A stretch of DNA of 64,000 nucleotides, from positions 1,684,001 through 1,748,000 of the forward strand of contig NC_005090.1 of the NCBI RefSeq assembly GCF_000196135.1. Direction: 5' to 3'. This stretch comes from Wolinella succinogenes DSM 1740. GTDB taxonomy: Bacteria > Campylobacterota > Campylobacteria > Campylobacterales > Helicobacteraceae. Shown piece by piece: positions 1-10,711 of the stretch (positions are counted from its first letter, which is position 1; each line of letters opens with the position of its first letter). A program made the position numbers and the translations under genes. A model generated the notes under the pieces. That model searched no databases. It was not told the origin of the DNA and worked only from the letters and a program-made list of their open reading frames with translations.

Positions 1-418
1 CATCGAAGGCTTCACCAGCAAAGGCAATCTTGTTCCCCTAGAGATCGTGGTCGAAACCATCGTGAGCGCCATCAAAAACGCTCCCAAAAATGTCGTCCTT
101 ATTGATGGCTACCCCCGAAGCACCGAGCAGATGGAGGCACTCGATAAGATTCTAAAAGAGGAGAGCGATGTTGAGCTCACCAATGTGATCGAGGTCGAGG
201 TGAGCGAGCAAGTCGCCTGCGATCGCGTGCTAGGGAGAGCCAGAGGAGCCGATGACAACGCCGAAGTCTTCAGGAATCGCATGAGCGTCTATCTCGCCCC
301 CCTCAAGCCTATCCAAGCGTTCTACACAGCCAAAGGCATCTTGCACAAGATCAATGGCGAACGAACTATCGAGGAGATCGTGAGCGAAATGGAAGGATTC
401 ATCAAGAGCCGACTATGA
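1..418 (+). CDS. adk: Adenylate kinase, 5' end outside window
   Basis: Adenylate kinase interconverts ATP + AMP and 2 ADP in the cytoplasm. The reading frame is open from base 2 and runs without a start codon into the window edge, so about 50 N-terminal residues including the P-loop are missing. Visible family features are the stretch [11 protein letters not shown] (the NMP-bind/core DGxPR motif) and the [13 protein letters not shown] region, where the short lid lies, as in other Campylobacterota Adk proteins of about 190 residues. The gene ends ATGA-overlapping the next one (start at 415), which suggests translational coupling. Identification is by motif; the internal GTG at 47 is not the true start. 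Confidence 0.9.
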   Translation, partial: IEGFTSKGNLVPLEIVVETIVSAIKNAPKNVVLIDGYPRSTEQMEALDKILKEESDVELTNVIEVEVSEQVACDRVLGRARGADDNAEVFRNRMSVYLAPLKPIQAFYTAKGILHKINGERTIEEIVSEMEGFIKSRL

Positions 419-1146
419 AGATTGACCGCTTCTACTCTGTGATCATCGGCACCGAACTCCTCAATGGAAGGCGCAAAGATAGCCATTTTGAGTTTTTAAA
501 CGCTCGCTTGGTGGAGCGTGGATTCTCCCATGTGGCTAGCTTTCTCCTCAAAGATGACCCCAAGCTTATCAAGGAGTGCTTTGAGCTGATCAAAAGGGAT
601 GAGAGGGCGGCGATGTTCTGCTTTGGCGGAATTGGCGCCACGCCCGATGACCTCACGCGAGAGATGGCGGCTTTAGTCTTCACCCAAGGGGAGAGCGCCT
701 TTGAACCAAGCGCCAAGAGAATCATCCTTGAGCGCTTTGGAGAAGAGGCCTACCCTAACCGCATCCAAATGGCCTATGTGCCCTTGGGTGCCAAACCCCT
801 AGCCAATCCCATCAATCAAATTCCCGGCTTTGGGCTAGAGAATCGCTATTTTTTCATGCCCGGATTTCCCTCTATGGCACAAGCCATGGTGCTGGAGGCG
901 ATCACGAGCTTCTTTGACCGCTATGAGACCGTCCATGCCATCAGTGTGGAGATCCAAGCCCCTGAGGAGCGTATCATCGCCTTCATGCAAAGCCTCCCTC
1001 AAGAGATCGAAGCAAGCTCGCTTCCTTCGATGGATTTGCGGCTGGTCTTTAGCATGAGATGCGAGAGGCTGGAGATTCTTCAAGAATCTTATGCCAATCT
1101 CACAAGCTACCTTCAAGAGCGAAATCTAACCTATCAAACCCTCTAA
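415..1146 (+). CDS. CinA/MoaB-like molybdopterin-binding-fold protein
   Basis: A 243-residue cytoplasmic protein that begins with [16 protein letters not shown], typical of the MoCF/MoaB-like domain at the N-terminus of CinA proteins, followed by [16 protein letters not shown], the usual G-G-(I/L)-G-x-T-x-D-D motif. It lacks the C-terminal nicotinamide-deamidase domain of full CinA. The ATG overlaps the adk stop codon and ppa follows after 16 bases, so the three are probably co-transcribed. The fold binds molybdopterin or ADP-ribose-type ligands in relatives; the substrate here cannot be told from sequence. It is not near the mod locus of this window, so a molybdenum role is unproven. Confidence 0.75.
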   Translation: MKIDRFYSVIIGTELLNGRRKDSHFEFLNARLVERGFSHVASFLLKDDPKLIKECFELIKRDERAAMFCFGGIGATPDDLTREMAALVFTQGESAFEPSAKRIILERFGEEAYPNRIQMAYVPLGAKPLANPINQIPGFGLENRYFFMPGFPSMAQAMVLEAITSFFDRYETVHAISVEIQAPEERIIAFMQSLPQEIEASSLPSMDLRLVFSMRCERLEILQESYANLTSYLQERNLTYQTL

Positions 1147-1162
1147 ACGAAAGGAACTTTCA

Positions 1163-1708
1163 ATGAATATCGAAAAAATCTGCTATGGCGAGAATCCCGA
1201 CAAACTCAACGCGGTGATTGAGATCCCCTATGGCTCCAACATCAAATATGAGATCGATAAAGAGAGTGGCGCGGTGGTCGTAGACCGCGTGATGTATAGC
1301 GCCATGTTCTATCCTGCTAACTATGGCTTTGTGCCCAACACGCTAGCTGATGATGGCGATCCTGCCGATATTTTGGTGCTCAACGAATATCCCTTGCAAG
1401 CGGGAAGCGTGATTAAATGCCGACTCATTGGAGTGCTCGTGATGGAAGATGAGGCGGGAATGGACGAGAAGCTTCTAGCCGTGCCTGTGACGAAGATCGA
1501 CCCACGATACGAGGGAATCCAAACCTATCAAGACCTCCCTAAAATCACACTGGATAAGATCAAAAACTTCTTTGAAACCTACAAGATGCTAGAGCCCAAC
1601 AAGTGGGTGCGCGTCAAAGAGTTCAAAGATAAAGACGAAGCGGCCGCACTCCTAGAGAAGGCGATCAAAGCTTATGGAGGCGAAGGCTCTTGCTGCTGCG
1701 GCAAGTAA
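1163..1708 (+). CDS. ppa: Inorganic pyrophosphatase, family I
   Basis: Soluble inorganic pyrophosphatase of 181 residues, hydrolysing PPi to drive biosynthetic reactions. The family signature is clear: IPYGSNIKYEIDKESG near residue 23, the active-site segment with DGDPADILVL (catalytic aspartates binding Mg2+) around residues 64-73, and AGMDEKLLAVP further on. The C-terminus carries a short glycine/cysteine tail (EGSCCCGK), which is not a usual part of the family and may bind metal or be a chance extension. An RBS (AAAGGAA) precedes the ATG. The next gene starts 31 bases after the stop. Confidence 0.95.
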   Translation: MNIEKICYGENPDKLNAVIEIPYGSNIKYEIDKESGAVVVDRVMYSAMFYPANYGFVPNTLADDGDPADILVLNEYPLQAGSVIKCRLIGVLVMEDEAGMDEKLLAVPVTKIDPRYEGIQTYQDLPKITLDKIKNFFETYKMLEPNKWVRVKEFKDKDEAAALLEKAIKAYGGEGSCCCGK

Positions 1709-1739
1709 CTTCTCCCCTCCTCCCTTGGGGGGTGAATGG

Positions 1740-3212
1740 ATGACACCCATATTCCTTATCTTCATCCCCGCCCTATTTGCCCTTCTTATGCCCCTCTTTG
1801 CTCTGATGAAGATCGTCGAGCTCCGTTTTGTGGTCGCGCTTTTTTGTCTGCTCTTGTGCCTCATGCCCCTTCCTTTTTTGGAGAGCATACAAGAGAGCGG
1901 GGTCATTATCCAAAATATCAACTTTTTCTCCTTCTTTGAAGTGACCCTCACCATGGGATTCTTCGAGCTGATGTTCATCACTTTTTTCTCCTTTGTCTCC
2001 TTTGTCATTTCGCTCTATGGACTCTCTTATGAAGCCTTGAGTGCGCCTAGCGAAGATTTGCGTCGCTCTATCTCTTTCTTGCTGGCTTTGGCGGGAAGCT
2101 TTGGGATGTTGCTCTCTAGCAACTTTGGAAATCTCCTCTTTTTCTACCTCTTCACCAACACCTCTATCTACTGGCTCATCAAGAGCAATCTTGGCACAGA
2201 AGCCGCGCGTAAAATCTATCTCTTCTCCAACTTTCTCTCCTCCTCCTTTTTGATTCTTGGAGTTTTCACGATCTATCAGACGCTAGGGAGCGGGGATATG
2301 TATGAGTTTGGGGCGAATCTCAAAAACATGGATCGATTCTCACTCTACATGGCGATGGGGCTTTTTCTTCTCTCTTTCTTTGTGAAAGCAGAGATATTTC
2401 CCCTCAATGTTTGGATTGTCAACCTCTATAAAGAGAGCGAACCTCAAAATGTTGCCTTTTTCTCAGCCGTCACCACCAAAGCCTACTTCATCGCGCTCAT
2501 CCAGCTCCTAGCCATATTTTTCAAGCTCTCCCCTCTGCTCCAAGAGGCGATGATTCTTGTAGGAGGGATTAGCATGGTTTTTGCCAATTTCCATGCCCTG
2601 CGCGAGCTCTCCATCAAGCGCGTGCTCGCCTACTCCTCCATGTCACAAATCGGCCTCATCATCATGGGGATTGGCTATAATCTCCATCAAGTCAATGAGG
2701 GCATCTTCTTCCATCTCATCAACCACTCGCTCGCCATCAGTCTCATGTACCTCTCTGTGGGCTATATTGCTAGACAATACAAGGGTGATGACACGGGGCT
2801 CTTGCGCGGCTGCTCCATCGCTATGCCCATTAGTTCCTTCTTTTTCACGCTTGGGGCGATGTCGCTCATGGGATTTCCGCCTTTTTCGGGATTCTTTAGC
2901 AAACTGCTCATCCTCAAAGGCTTTGCCGACTATCAGCTTTTCACCCCGATTCTCTTTATCTTTCTCGCCTCGCTAGGGGAGGCCCTACTCTATTTCCGCA
3001 TCATTCGCACCTTCTACTCCAATCGCCCCAGCAAGCTCATCAAGCACACCATTGTCCCCAACCTCATGTACGCCTCTATCATGATTCTTGGGGCGCTAGT
3101 GATCTATCTTGGAGTTTTCCCTTCAAGCCTCTTTTTTATTGTGAGCAGTGGCGTGGAGGAGTTCATGAATGGCAAAATCCTCATCCCCATCGGAATAAGG
3201 GCGTTCCAATGA
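1740..3212 (+). CDS. NuoN/MrpD-like proton-channel membrane subunit (orphan)
   Basis: A protein of 490 residues with about 13-14 hydrophobic helices, of the proton-conducting antiporter family shared by NuoL/M/N, Hyf and Mrp. The segment VKAEIFPLNVWIVNLYKES with the TM7 lysine and the HALRELSIKRVLAYSSMSQIG motif place it in that family. The frame is open further upstream into ppa, but ATG 1740 is preferred: a G-rich RBS lies 8-10 bases before it and it starts the first helix. Unusually, the place of the conserved TM5 glutamate reads FLFTNTSIYWLI-like (no E), so the proton path may be altered. It overlaps the following NuoL-like gene by 4 bases. No NADH dehydrogenase or hydrogenase genes are adjacent, so partner and driving reaction are unknown. 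Confidence 0.75.
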   Translation: MTPIFLIFIPALFALLMPLFALMKIVELRFVVALFCLLLCLMPLPFLESIQESGVIIQNINFFSFFEVTLTMGFFELMFITFFSFVSFVISLYGLSYEALSAPSEDLRRSISFLLALAGSFGMLLSSNFGNLLFFYLFTNTSIYWLIKSNLGTEAARKIYLFSNFLSSSFLILGVFTIYQTLGSGDMYEFGANLKNMDRFSLYMAMGLFLLSFFVKAEIFPLNVWIVNLYKESEPQNVAFFSAVTTKAYFIALIQLLAIFFKLSPLLQEAMILVGGISMVFANFHALRELSIKRVLAYSSMSQIGLIIMGIGYNLHQVNEGIFFHLINHSLAISLMYLSVGYIARQYKGDDTGLLRGCSIAMPISSFFFTLGAMSLMGFPPFSGFFSKLLILKGFADYQLFTPILFIFLASLGEALLYFRIIRTFYSNRPSKLIKHTIVPNLMYASIMILGALVIYLGVFPSSLFFIVSSGVEEFMNGKILIPIGIRAFQ

Positions 3213-4765
3213 ATGTTCAGCTGCTCTTTCTTCTCTTTTTTGCCGCACTAGCTCTCATCTCGCTCTCTATTTTGGGGCGCTCAAGAGATCTCATCTCCAT
3301 CATCTTCTCCTTTGCCCCTTTTCTGATCCTTCTTACTCTCCTTAATGAAGGAAGTGAGTTCCTCTACCACTATGATCTTTCTAAAATCATCACACTCTCT
3401 TTCAGCTTTCGAATCGATGGAATCGCCGCCTTTTTTGGAATCTTGATCACCCTAGCTGCACCGATTGTAACGATTCTTGTCTATCGTCAAGAGCTAAGCG
3501 AGCGATTCCTCTCTCGATTCCACCCCCTCTTTCACACCCTTCTAGGCGGCGTGCTCATCATCATCTTTTCGGGCGATTTCATTAGCTTTATTGCAGGCTG
3601 GGAGATTATCAACTGGAGTAGCTACTTCCTCCTCATGCTCAGCAAAAGCGAGAATCGCCGCGGTCTTTTGCGCTACCTGATCGCCACTCAAATCTCGACT
3701 CATGCCCTCTTGCTGGGCTCACTCATCCTCTACTCTCACACGGGCAGTTTTCTCTTTTCAGGGAATGAGTCGATTCTCAAAACCCTCAGCGAAGAGACCC
3801 AAATCCTTTTGCTTCTACTCTTCTCCAGTGCCTTTTTGGTGCGCATGGGAGCGCTTCCCGTGCTTGAATCCTACTCTAGGATTCTCCAAGACGCTCCTAG
3901 GGCACTCTCGCTCTTCCTCGCTGTCGCCCTCTCCAAGATTCCCCTCTATGGGCTTTTTCTCTTTAGCTTCTATTTTGTCTTTGATCACTTTGACGCCTCC
4001 GATAAAGTCCGCCAACTCTACCAATATTTTTTGGCGCTCGTGGGTGTAGGCACGGTGCTTTTTGGCTACTACAAAACCCTCAAGGAACGCGGAGGCGTTG
4101 GATTCTTGCCCTCGCTCTCTATCGCAGAGGGAGGCTATCTAATCGTCTCGCTCTCCTCGCTCTCTTGCTACTCCTTTAGCGGATTCTTTTTGCTCACGCT
4201 CAACCACACGCTCTCGCTCACGCTGCTTTATATCGTCTGGCTCTGCCCCCACCATCTTTGGTATAAAAGCCACGAACCCACCTCCAAAGGGCGGCGAAAC
4301 TTCTCGCTCTCCTCTTTTATTGGAGTCTTTAGCCTCCTTGGAATCCCGCCCTTTTTTGGTTTCAGCCTCAAAATCATGCTCCTAGAATCGCTCGTCTATG
4401 AAAATCTCTTCATCATCGGTGCGCTCGTGTTGCTCGGATATGCGATGGCATGGTGGCTACTTTTCCATCAGGCAAGAATCGCACTAGAGCAGATCAGAGC
4501 CAAAGAGTTTCAGGTCTCCGAACCGCAGAGCTTTGTGGGTGCTATTGTGGCAGGAGTCATCCTCACCCTAGGGATATTTCCGATCATCCAGCAAAAAATC
4601 ATGGAGGCCCTTTTTGAGAGCATCGGCTGGTTTGGGCTCTCTTGGGCACCCTTCCCGCTCTTCTCCGCCCTCACCTACTCGATGGTTCCCTATCTTGGCG
4701 CGACCGTTGTTTTGTCGATTCTAAGCCTCGTTTGGATCTCTTTCTTGCGCCGCAAATGGGCGTAA
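3209..4765 (+). CDS. NuoL/MrpA-like proton-channel membrane subunit (orphan)
   Basis: A 518-residue polytopic membrane protein of the same antiporter-like superfamily as its upstream neighbour. It has the TM5-type glutamate in FIAGWEIINWSSYFLL (compare WELMGLSSYLL in NuoL/M), and where NuoL has KAGMFPLHVWL it has VRMGALPVLESYSR, so arginine replaces the usual lysine. The ATG overlaps the end of the previous gene (ATGA type), implying co-translation and a heteromeric complex. It ends 7 bases before the convergent cheV stop. Two such subunits without any hydrophilic partner are odd; they could form a cation/proton antiporter, a DabB-like carrier, or attach to a complex encoded elsewhere. Confidence 0.75.
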   Translation: MNVQLLFLLFFAALALISLSILGRSRDLISIIFSFAPFLILLTLLNEGSEFLYHYDLSKIITLSFSFRIDGIAAFFGILITLAAPIVTILVYRQELSERFLSRFHPLFHTLLGGVLIIIFSGDFISFIAGWEIINWSSYFLLMLSKSENRRGLLRYLIATQISTHALLLGSLILYSHTGSFLFSGNESILKTLSEETQILLLLLFSSAFLVRMGALPVLESYSRILQDAPRALSLFLAVALSKIPLYGLFLFSFYFVFDHFDASDKVRQLYQYFLALVGVGTVLFGYYKTLKERGGVGFLPSLSIAEGGYLIVSLSSLSCYSFSGFFLLTLNHTLSLTLLYIVWLCPHHLWYKSHEPTSKGRRNFSLSSFIGVFSLLGIPPFFGFSLKIMLLESLVYENLFIIGALVLLGYAMAWWLLFHQARIALEQIRAKEFQVSEPQSFVGAIVAGVILTLGIFPIIQQKIMEALFESIGWFGLSWAPFPLFSALTYSMVPYLGATVVLSILSLVWISFLRRKWA

Positions 4766-4772
4766 AAGTCCT

Positions 4773-5708
4773 TTAAGAGAGGTACTCCCTTAAGGCTTGC
4801 TCGATCTCGCGTGGATTGGATTTAGAAACAAACCCATCCGCATTGAGTTTGGTGGCCATATTTTTATTCGAATCGCCACTCATGGAAGAGTTGACAATGA
4901 TAGGAATCTCCCTTGCAAGGGCGTCCGCTTTCATTCGCTTGATCACTTCAAAACCCGAAACTTCAGGCATTTCCAAATCAGTGATCACCACGCCCACCTC
5001 CTCGATCACGCTTGGGGAGCTAAAGAGGTAATCAAGGAGCAATTTGCCATTCCCAAAATCGTGATGCACCACGCCCAACTGATCCAAAATCTTCTGCATC
5101 ATCTTCATTGCACTCGGAGAATCCTCAGCCAAAAGCACCATTTTATCCGCCTTGATGCTTTTTATGTTTTTCAGCTCATCCTCTTTTTGGCTCTCCAGAT
5201 GAGGGAAAACATCCACGAGCATCCGCTCAATATCGACAATTTGGACGATTCGACCATCTTCGTAGCGCACGGTGGCTGTCACCTTTCCATGGGCAATCCC
5301 CTGTTCGGTGGCCTGCGTCACCTCATCCCATTTCCGACTGATGATTTTTTTCGCCCCATAGATTCTGACACCGACCACAAAATCAGAAAAATCACAAACC
5401 GCCACGATGATCTTCTCTCCAGGCGTGGAGAACTCTCGAAGCTCACTCCAAGGAGAATCATACGCTGCAAAAATCCATCGCCTTAGATCAAGCAGAGGGA
5501 TTGTCTCGCCCCTCACGCTCATAAAGCCCATCATCACGCCATTATTAGAGCCTTCTGTTTGCGAGAGCGATTCTGAATATTGAATGATCTCGCGCACTTT
5601 AAAGACATTGGTCGCATAGATCTGTCCCTCAGGCTCTAGCTCAAAACAGAAAAATTGAACCTCATTATTGAGGTGAAGCGAGGTGGTCTGATCAATATTT
5701 ATCATCAT
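4773..5708 (-). CDS. cheV: CheV-type chemotaxis coupling protein (CheW + receiver)
   Basis: A 311-residue cytoplasmic fusion of an N-terminal CheW domain (about residues 10-170; VFKVREIIQY and GFMSVRGETIPLLDLRRW are typical) and a C-terminal response-regulator receiver domain (from about 185; VLLAEDSPSAMKMM, phosphoacceptor Asp in VVITDLEMP, then NSSMS and SKSNP with the conserved lysine). CheV couples chemoreceptors to CheA and can be phosphorylated for adaptation; Campylobacterota commonly have one to three copies. The frame is open to 5768, but ATG 5708 (or the adjoining ATG 5705) follows an AAAAGG RBS at proper spacing. It stands alone, convergent with the NuoL-like gene and divergent from ligA. 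Confidence 0.9.
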   Translation of the reverse strand: MMINIDQTTSLHLNNEVQFFCFELEPEGQIYATNVFKVREIIQYSESLSQTEGSNNGVMMGFMSVRGETIPLLDLRRWIFAAYDSPWSELREFSTPGEKIIVAVCDFSDFVVGVRIYGAKKIISRKWDEVTQATEQGIAHGKVTATVRYEDGRIVQIVDIERMLVDVFPHLESQKEDELKNIKSIKADKMVLLAEDSPSAMKMMQKILDQLGVVHHDFGNGKLLLDYLFSSPSVIEEVGVVITDLEMPEVSGFEVIKRMKADALAREIPIIVNSSMSGDSNKNMATKLNADGFVSKSNPREIEQALREYLS

Positions 5709-5785
5709 AAAAACCTTTTCATCGTGGTGGATGTGTAGCCATTTTGGATTATACCCAAAAGTTTGCAAGCGAGGCTAAGCTATAA

Positions 5786-7839
<2,054 letters not shown>

Positions 7840-7840
7840 T

Positions 7841-8587
7841 CTAGCGCTCCAAGAATCGCTCATCCATGAAGCTCTCCGCATGGACGCGCTCAAAGGCGCT
7901 CTTGAGCGAGACGAAAAAGTCAGGATTCTCCTGTTCCATCTTCTGGAGCATCTTCTTGGTCTGCTCTCTGGCAAAGGGAGGCTTATCATGCTGGGCGGGG
8001 CAGTTACAAAGAGGCGTTTGGAGGTTGTTTTTGAGCACAAAATCGACCATTTGCCGCTCCCTTAGCCAAATGAGCGGACGAATCACCCAAAGCCCATTGT
8101 AAGCACGATAAATAGGCGGCATGGAGCGAATCGCGCCATTGTAAGAGAAATTCATAAAAAAGCTCTCCGCCGCATCATCGAGATGGTGCCCCAAAGCAAG
8201 CTTGTTATAGCCCCCCTCTAGCGCCTTGGAGTAGAGCGCGCCGCGCCTTAGGCGAGAGCAGAAGCTGCAATAAGAGCTATTCTCGCGCCGCTTCTCCTGC
8301 ATCACCTCCATAATGTTGGTCTTAAAAACCTCATGAGGGATCCCATTCTCGGCGCAGTAGTTTTGAAGATAGCTGAAATCCTCCCCGATTCCATAATCCA
8401 CCGTGAGCGCTTTGAATTCAAACTTAAAAGGAGCATGACGCGCAAGCCGCGCTAATAGGGTCGCCAAAAGGAGCGAATCTTTCCCTCCGCTAAGTCCCAC
8501 AAGAACACGGTCATTCTCGGTGATAAGCTTAAAATGGGCGTTGGTCTTGCCAAAAGTGCTGATAATTCTCTTGCTGATCTCTACCAT
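7841..8587 (-). CDS. ttcA: tRNA 2-thiocytidine(32) synthetase TtcA-like PP-loop ATPase
   Basis: A 248-residue cytoplasmic enzyme of the PP-loop family. The ATP-pyrophosphatase loop SGGKDS lies at residues 33-38, the CSFCSRLRRGALY motif (Cys107/Cys110) follows, and a third cysteine pair occurs in PLCNCPAQ; TtcA proteins bind a [4Fe-4S] cluster by two such motifs and thiolate C32 of tRNA. GHHLDDAAESFFMN is also typical. It is 7 bases downstream of the MFS gene on the same strand, so the two may be one transcript. TilS is less likely, given the cysteine motifs. Confidence 0.88.
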   Translation of the reverse strand: MVEISKRIISTFGKTNAHFKLITENDRVLVGLSGGKDSLLLATLLARLARHAPFKFEFKALTVDYGIGEDFSYLQNYCAENGIPHEVFKTNIMEVMQEKRRENSSYCSFCSRLRRGALYSKALEGGYNKLALGHHLDDAAESFFMNFSYNGAIRSMPPIYRAYNGLWVIRPLIWLRERQMVDFVLKNNLQTPLCNCPAQHDKPPFAREQTKKMLQKMEQENPDFFVSLKSAFERVHAESFMDERFLER

Positions 8588-8593
8588 GAAGCC

Positions 8594-9907
8594 CTACTTC
8601 ATTCTCTCTAAAATCGTCTCGCCGCTCACGCTACTTTGGTCATACTTCACAATCGCCACTCTCTCATTCTCATTCACATACCACTCTAGCACCCCTTCCA
8701 TCTCCAAAAGACGCGAAAATCGCTCCCTTGGATACTCTAGGAGTGAGAGGTAGAGATTCTTTTGATGGGCAGGATTCTTCATCCGAAAGATGAGAATCAG
8801 CCAAATGATCGAAACACTTCCCACAAAACAGGCGATGGAGAAAATCCCAAACCACTGGTAAAAGTGCCCGCCCAAAAGCCCGCCAAAAAAAGAGCCGAGA
8901 TAACCAAAAGAGGTAAAAACCCCAAGGGCCGCCCCTTTTTGATGAGCTTTGGCGTATTTGCTAGCCAAGCTCTGCATAATGGGCTCGTGCGCCGAAAAAC
9001 CGATAAAAAAGAGCATCACGCCAAGGATAAAGAGCCAAGGCTCGCGGCTCACCATACAGGTGTAAGAGAGCGCAAACATCACGATTCCAAAAAGTAACAC
9101 CCCTTTAAAGTAGCCCTTTTTCTCGGCCAAAATCGCCGCGGGTGCCATGGAGAGTACCCCAAGAATGGCGGCGGGAATATAGACCTTCCATAAATCTTGG
9201 TGCTCAAAATGCATCCCCTTGACCAAAGCCAAAGGGATGATCAAAAAAGCAAGCGTCATGAAGGCTTTTTGGAGGAAGTTGGTGAGATTCATCAGTTGAA
9301 GATTCTTATCGTGCAACACCTCTTGCCAGCGGCTCTCCTCTGCCTCAAAGGAGTAGCTCACCAAGGGCGCCTCAGGGACATTGATAAAGAGCACCAAAAT
9401 CGCCAAACTTGCCAAGAGGGCGGTGAGCCAAAAGAGCTTATCCACGCCAAAGGAGCTGCCAATGATCGGCCCTAAAATCATCGCGGCGGTGAAGCTCATG
9501 GAGATAGTCGCCCCCATCACAGCCATGGCCTTGGTGCGCCGCTCCTCCTTGACCAAATCCGCAATCATGGCGCTCACCACGCCCCCAATCGCCCCTGCTC
9601 CTTGGAGGAATCGCCCCACAATGAGCATCTCGATACTCTCCGCCATTGCACAGACCACCGAGCCAAGAACAAAGACCAATAGACCAAAAAAGATCGTCTT
9701 CTTCCGTCCGATACGGTCACTCACCAATCCAAAAGGAATCTGCAGGAGCACCTGCGTGAGCGCGTAACCTCCGATGGCGATTCCCATCAAAATCGGCGTC
9801 GCCCCCTCCATCTCTAACGCATAGAGAGAGAGCACAGGCATGACAATAAAAAGTCCAAAAAATCGAAGGGCCAGGATTCCGCTTAGGGGGAGCACCTGCT
9901 TAATCAT
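8594..9907 (-). CDS. MFS transporter with C-terminal YajR-like domain
   Basis: A 437-residue inner-membrane carrier of the major facilitator superfamily. The A-type loop motif GLVSDRIGRKKTIFFG lies between helices 2 and 3, and GRFLQGAGAIGGVVSAMIAD is typical of drug/metabolite exporters. After about 12 helices (to about residue 375) there is a soluble C-terminal tail of some 55 residues (EMEGVLEWYVNENERVAIVK and onward) that resembles the small ferredoxin-like YAM domain of YajR. Substrate unknown. Start at ATG 9907; ttcA follows at 7 bases. Confidence 0.82.
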   Translation of the reverse strand: MIKQVLPLSGILALRFFGLFIVMPVLSLYALEMEGATPILMGIAIGGYALTQVLLQIPFGLVSDRIGRKKTIFFGLLVFVLGSVVCAMAESIEMLIVGRFLQGAGAIGGVVSAMIADLVKEERRTKAMAVMGATISMSFTAAMILGPIIGSSFGVDKLFWLTALLASLAILVLFINVPEAPLVSYSFEAEESRWQEVLHDKNLQLMNLTNFLQKAFMTLAFLIIPLALVKGMHFEHQDLWKVYIPAAILGVLSMAPAAILAEKKGYFKGVLLFGIVMFALSYTCMVSREPWLFILGVMLFFIGFSAHEPIMQSLASKYAKAHQKGAALGVFTSFGYLGSFFGGLLGGHFYQWFGIFSIACFVGSVSIIWLILIFRMKNPAHQKNLYLSLLEYPRERFSRLLEMEGVLEWYVNENERVAIVKYDQSSVSGETILERMK

Positions 9908-10003
9908 CCATAAACCTCGTTTGAGTTAAGATTCGAGTCCTCTAAAAGGGTTTTGTTCTCAAAGCCCGAATTGTAACCCAACGCTTCATGCAAGGAGCTG
10001 AAT

Positions 10004-10615
10004 TTGAAAATCCTCATCGCCACAGGAAACCGTGACAAACTCCAAGAGATCGCGCAGATTTTTAGCGATCACGAAGTGATGGGTTACCATGAAATCATGG
10101 AACCCTTTGAGATTATCGAAGATGGAGAGAGCTTCCAAGCAAACGCCATCATCAAGGCCAAGGCGATTCATGAGAGACTCTCGGCTCAAGATAGAGCGCG
10201 CTACCTCATCCTCAGCGATGACAGCGGGATCTCCGTGCCACTGCTTCATGGAGAGCCCGGAATCTACAGCGCCAGATACGCGGGAGAACCCCTCAGCTCC
10301 AAACGCAACCTTCAAAAACTGATCGAAGAGATTCAAAAAAGAGGAGCGGAGAGGACTCCCGCTCACTACACCGCCGCCATGGCAATGATTTTAGAGGGAA
10401 GAATCTATACCGTTCATGGATGGATGCATGGCGAAGCGATCATTGCCCCTAGGGGTGAGAGGGGCTTTGGATACGATCCGATGTTCATCCCTCAAGGGGA
10501 GAATAGGACGCTAGGGGAGATGGAAGAGTCAGAGAAAAACGCGATTTCCCATCGCGCCAAAGCCTTGAAGTTAGCTCGCAAGCTCCTTCAAAGTCTCACA
10601 AAAACCGAAGGCTGA
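10004..10615 (+). CDS. rdgB: RdgB/HAM1 non-canonical purine NTP pyrophosphatase
   Basis: A 203-residue housecleaning enzyme hydrolysing dITP, ITP and XTP to monophosphates, keeping deaminated purines out of DNA and RNA. Family motifs visible: ATGNRDKLQEIAQIF at the N-terminus, LSDDSGISVPLLHGEPGIYSAR (active site), and GERGFGYDPMFIP near the C-terminus, followed by SHRAKAL. The start codon is TTG at 10004, supported by an AAGGAG RBS six bases upstream and by the family start (KILIATGN). Monocistronic by appearance: the upstream gene is divergent and the next start is about 100 bases away. Confidence 0.95.
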   Translation: MKILIATGNRDKLQEIAQIFSDHEVMGYHEIMEPFEIIEDGESFQANAIIKAKAIHERLSAQDRARYLILSDDSGISVPLLHGEPGIYSARYAGEPLSSKRNLQKLIEEIQKRGAERTPAHYTAAMAMILEGRIYTVHGWMHGEAIIAPRGERGFGYDPMFIPQGENRTLGEMEESEKNAISHRAKALKLARKLLQSLTKTEG

Positions 10616-10711
10616 TTCTCGCTAAGTGCTCTTCTAGATGCCTAAAGATAGTGTCGATCTGTGCTATCATCTTTCACTTCTCCTTTGATTTATAGACTAA
10701 AGGAAGCAAAA

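Noticed and set aside
4797-5486. Forward ORF of 229 codons opposite cheV
   Set aside because: Histidine- and isoleucine-rich translation with no motif; cheV on the other strand has two clear domains.
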